A stretch of DNA of 51,314 nt. Source: Hyphomicrobiales bacterium. Lineage in GTDB: Bacteria > Pseudomonadota > Alphaproteobacteria > Rhizobiales > Aestuariivirgaceae. This document shows, piece by piece, positions 51,265 to 51,314 of this stretch; position 1 is the first letter of the stretch, and each line of letters starts with the position of its first letter. The stretch lies in NCBI GenBank assembly GCA_025359215.1, contig JANYHE010000081.1, forward strand, positions 1 to 51,314. Reading direction: 5' to 3'. The notes beneath the pieces are model-generated. The model searched no databases, was not told the origin of the DNA, and worked only from the letters and a program-made list of their open reading frames with translations. The position numbers and the translations under genes were made by a program.

Positions 51265-51314
51265 ATGAGCCTGACCCAATTAATTTACGCCTCCACACCT
51301 TTTGGTTTTGACAA
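51265..51314 (+). CDS. Probable BLUF-domain photoreceptor (5' end only)
   Basis: Fifty bases at the window edge encode MSLTQLIYASTPFGFD. The ATG has AAGGGAG at an ideal distance, so this is a real start. LTQLIYAS followed by PFGFD resembles the first strand of BLUF flavin-binding domains, in which the Tyr of LIYxS is the photo-active tyrosine. With only 16 residues this is a tentative call. Confidence 0.55.
   Translation, partial: MSLTQLIYASTPFGFD

Noticed and set aside
1-51314. CRISPR arrays, insertion sequences, prophage, integrase or attachment sites
   Set aside because: I saw no regularly spaced repeats, no transposase or recombinase frames, and no tRNA-adjacent integrase; the single tRNA is flanked by ordinary genes.

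Overview
The window reads as a chromosomal segment of an alphaproteobacterium, most likely in the Hyphomicrobiales (Rhizobiales). This rests on gene order and gene content, not on a database search: rpsF-rpsR-rplI near dnaB and alr, dnaG next to rpoD, an RNase P RNA gene just upstream of rsmH-ftsL-ftsI-murE, a TerB/DnaJ protein, a Tad-pilus type protein, an extensin-like lipoprotein and several MlaC proteins. No phage, transposase, integrase, rRNA operon or CRISPR array was seen. About 57 protein genes, one tRNA and rnpB are supported.

Layout. 1-3.6 kb (minus strand): the head of the division and cell-wall cluster, rsmH-ftsL-ftsI-murE, with overlapping stop/start codons and no mraZ; rnpB with a clear promoter lies at 3.7-4.1 kb. 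4.2-10.1 kb: a DUF4112 protein, a GH125 alpha-mannosidase, a small secreted protein, and a minus-strand run of ArsR-methyltransferase fusion, metF, a membrane protein, a TerB-DnaJ protein and a cell-wall amidase. A 24-bp inverted repeat sits over the promoter of that run. 10.3-15.4 kb: envelope genes, including three MlaC-like proteins (two with Tat-type signals), an extensin-like lipoprotein, a DMT exporter, a GST and an acyltransferase. 15.5-23.4 kb (minus strand): a ParE/RelE-Phd toxin-antitoxin pair, ettA, a hybrid histidine kinase, a HyuA-type hydantoinase and a TadG-like protein. 23.6-30.8 kb: a GGDEF-EAL protein, tRNA-Ile(CAT), AMP nucleosidase, a SIMPL protein, carbonic anhydrase, a 2OG-Fe(II) oxygenase, a 2-TM protein, a HlyU-family protein and a DODA-type dioxygenase.

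30.8-32 kb is a small accessory patch: a DUF1905 protein, a 46-aa ORF coupled to a frameshifted CopG-like gene, and an unknown 180-aa protein. 32-36.2 kb: rpoD and dnaG. 36.3-40.1 kb: cytochrome b561, kynB-like, mlaF, mlaE, alr. 40.3-42.6 kb is a second accessory patch between alr and dnaB, holding a small unknown ORF and two full-length paralogous HTH proteins with a shared C-terminal domain I do not recognise. 42.8-47.8 kb: dnaB, then a TetR regulator divergent from an EmrAB efflux pair, with two near-identical palindromic operators between them. 47.8-49.8 kb: vapBC and rplI-rpsR-rpsF. The window ends with two unknown proteins and the first codons of a probable BLUF photoreceptor.

How parts fit together. 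rsmH/ftsL/ftsI/murE build the septal wall, and alr and the amidase also act on peptidoglycan. MlaE and MlaF form the inner-membrane core of a phospholipid transporter whose periplasmic carriers may be among the three MlaC proteins, but no MlaD is in the window. Three loci look self-regulated from sites visible in the DNA: ArsR-metF, TetR/EmrAB and VapBC. I found no convincing new multi-gene defence or biosynthetic system. The best candidates for something undescribed are the paired HTH proteins at 40.7-42.6 kb and the 46-aa ORF/CopG unit at 31.1-31.5 kb.
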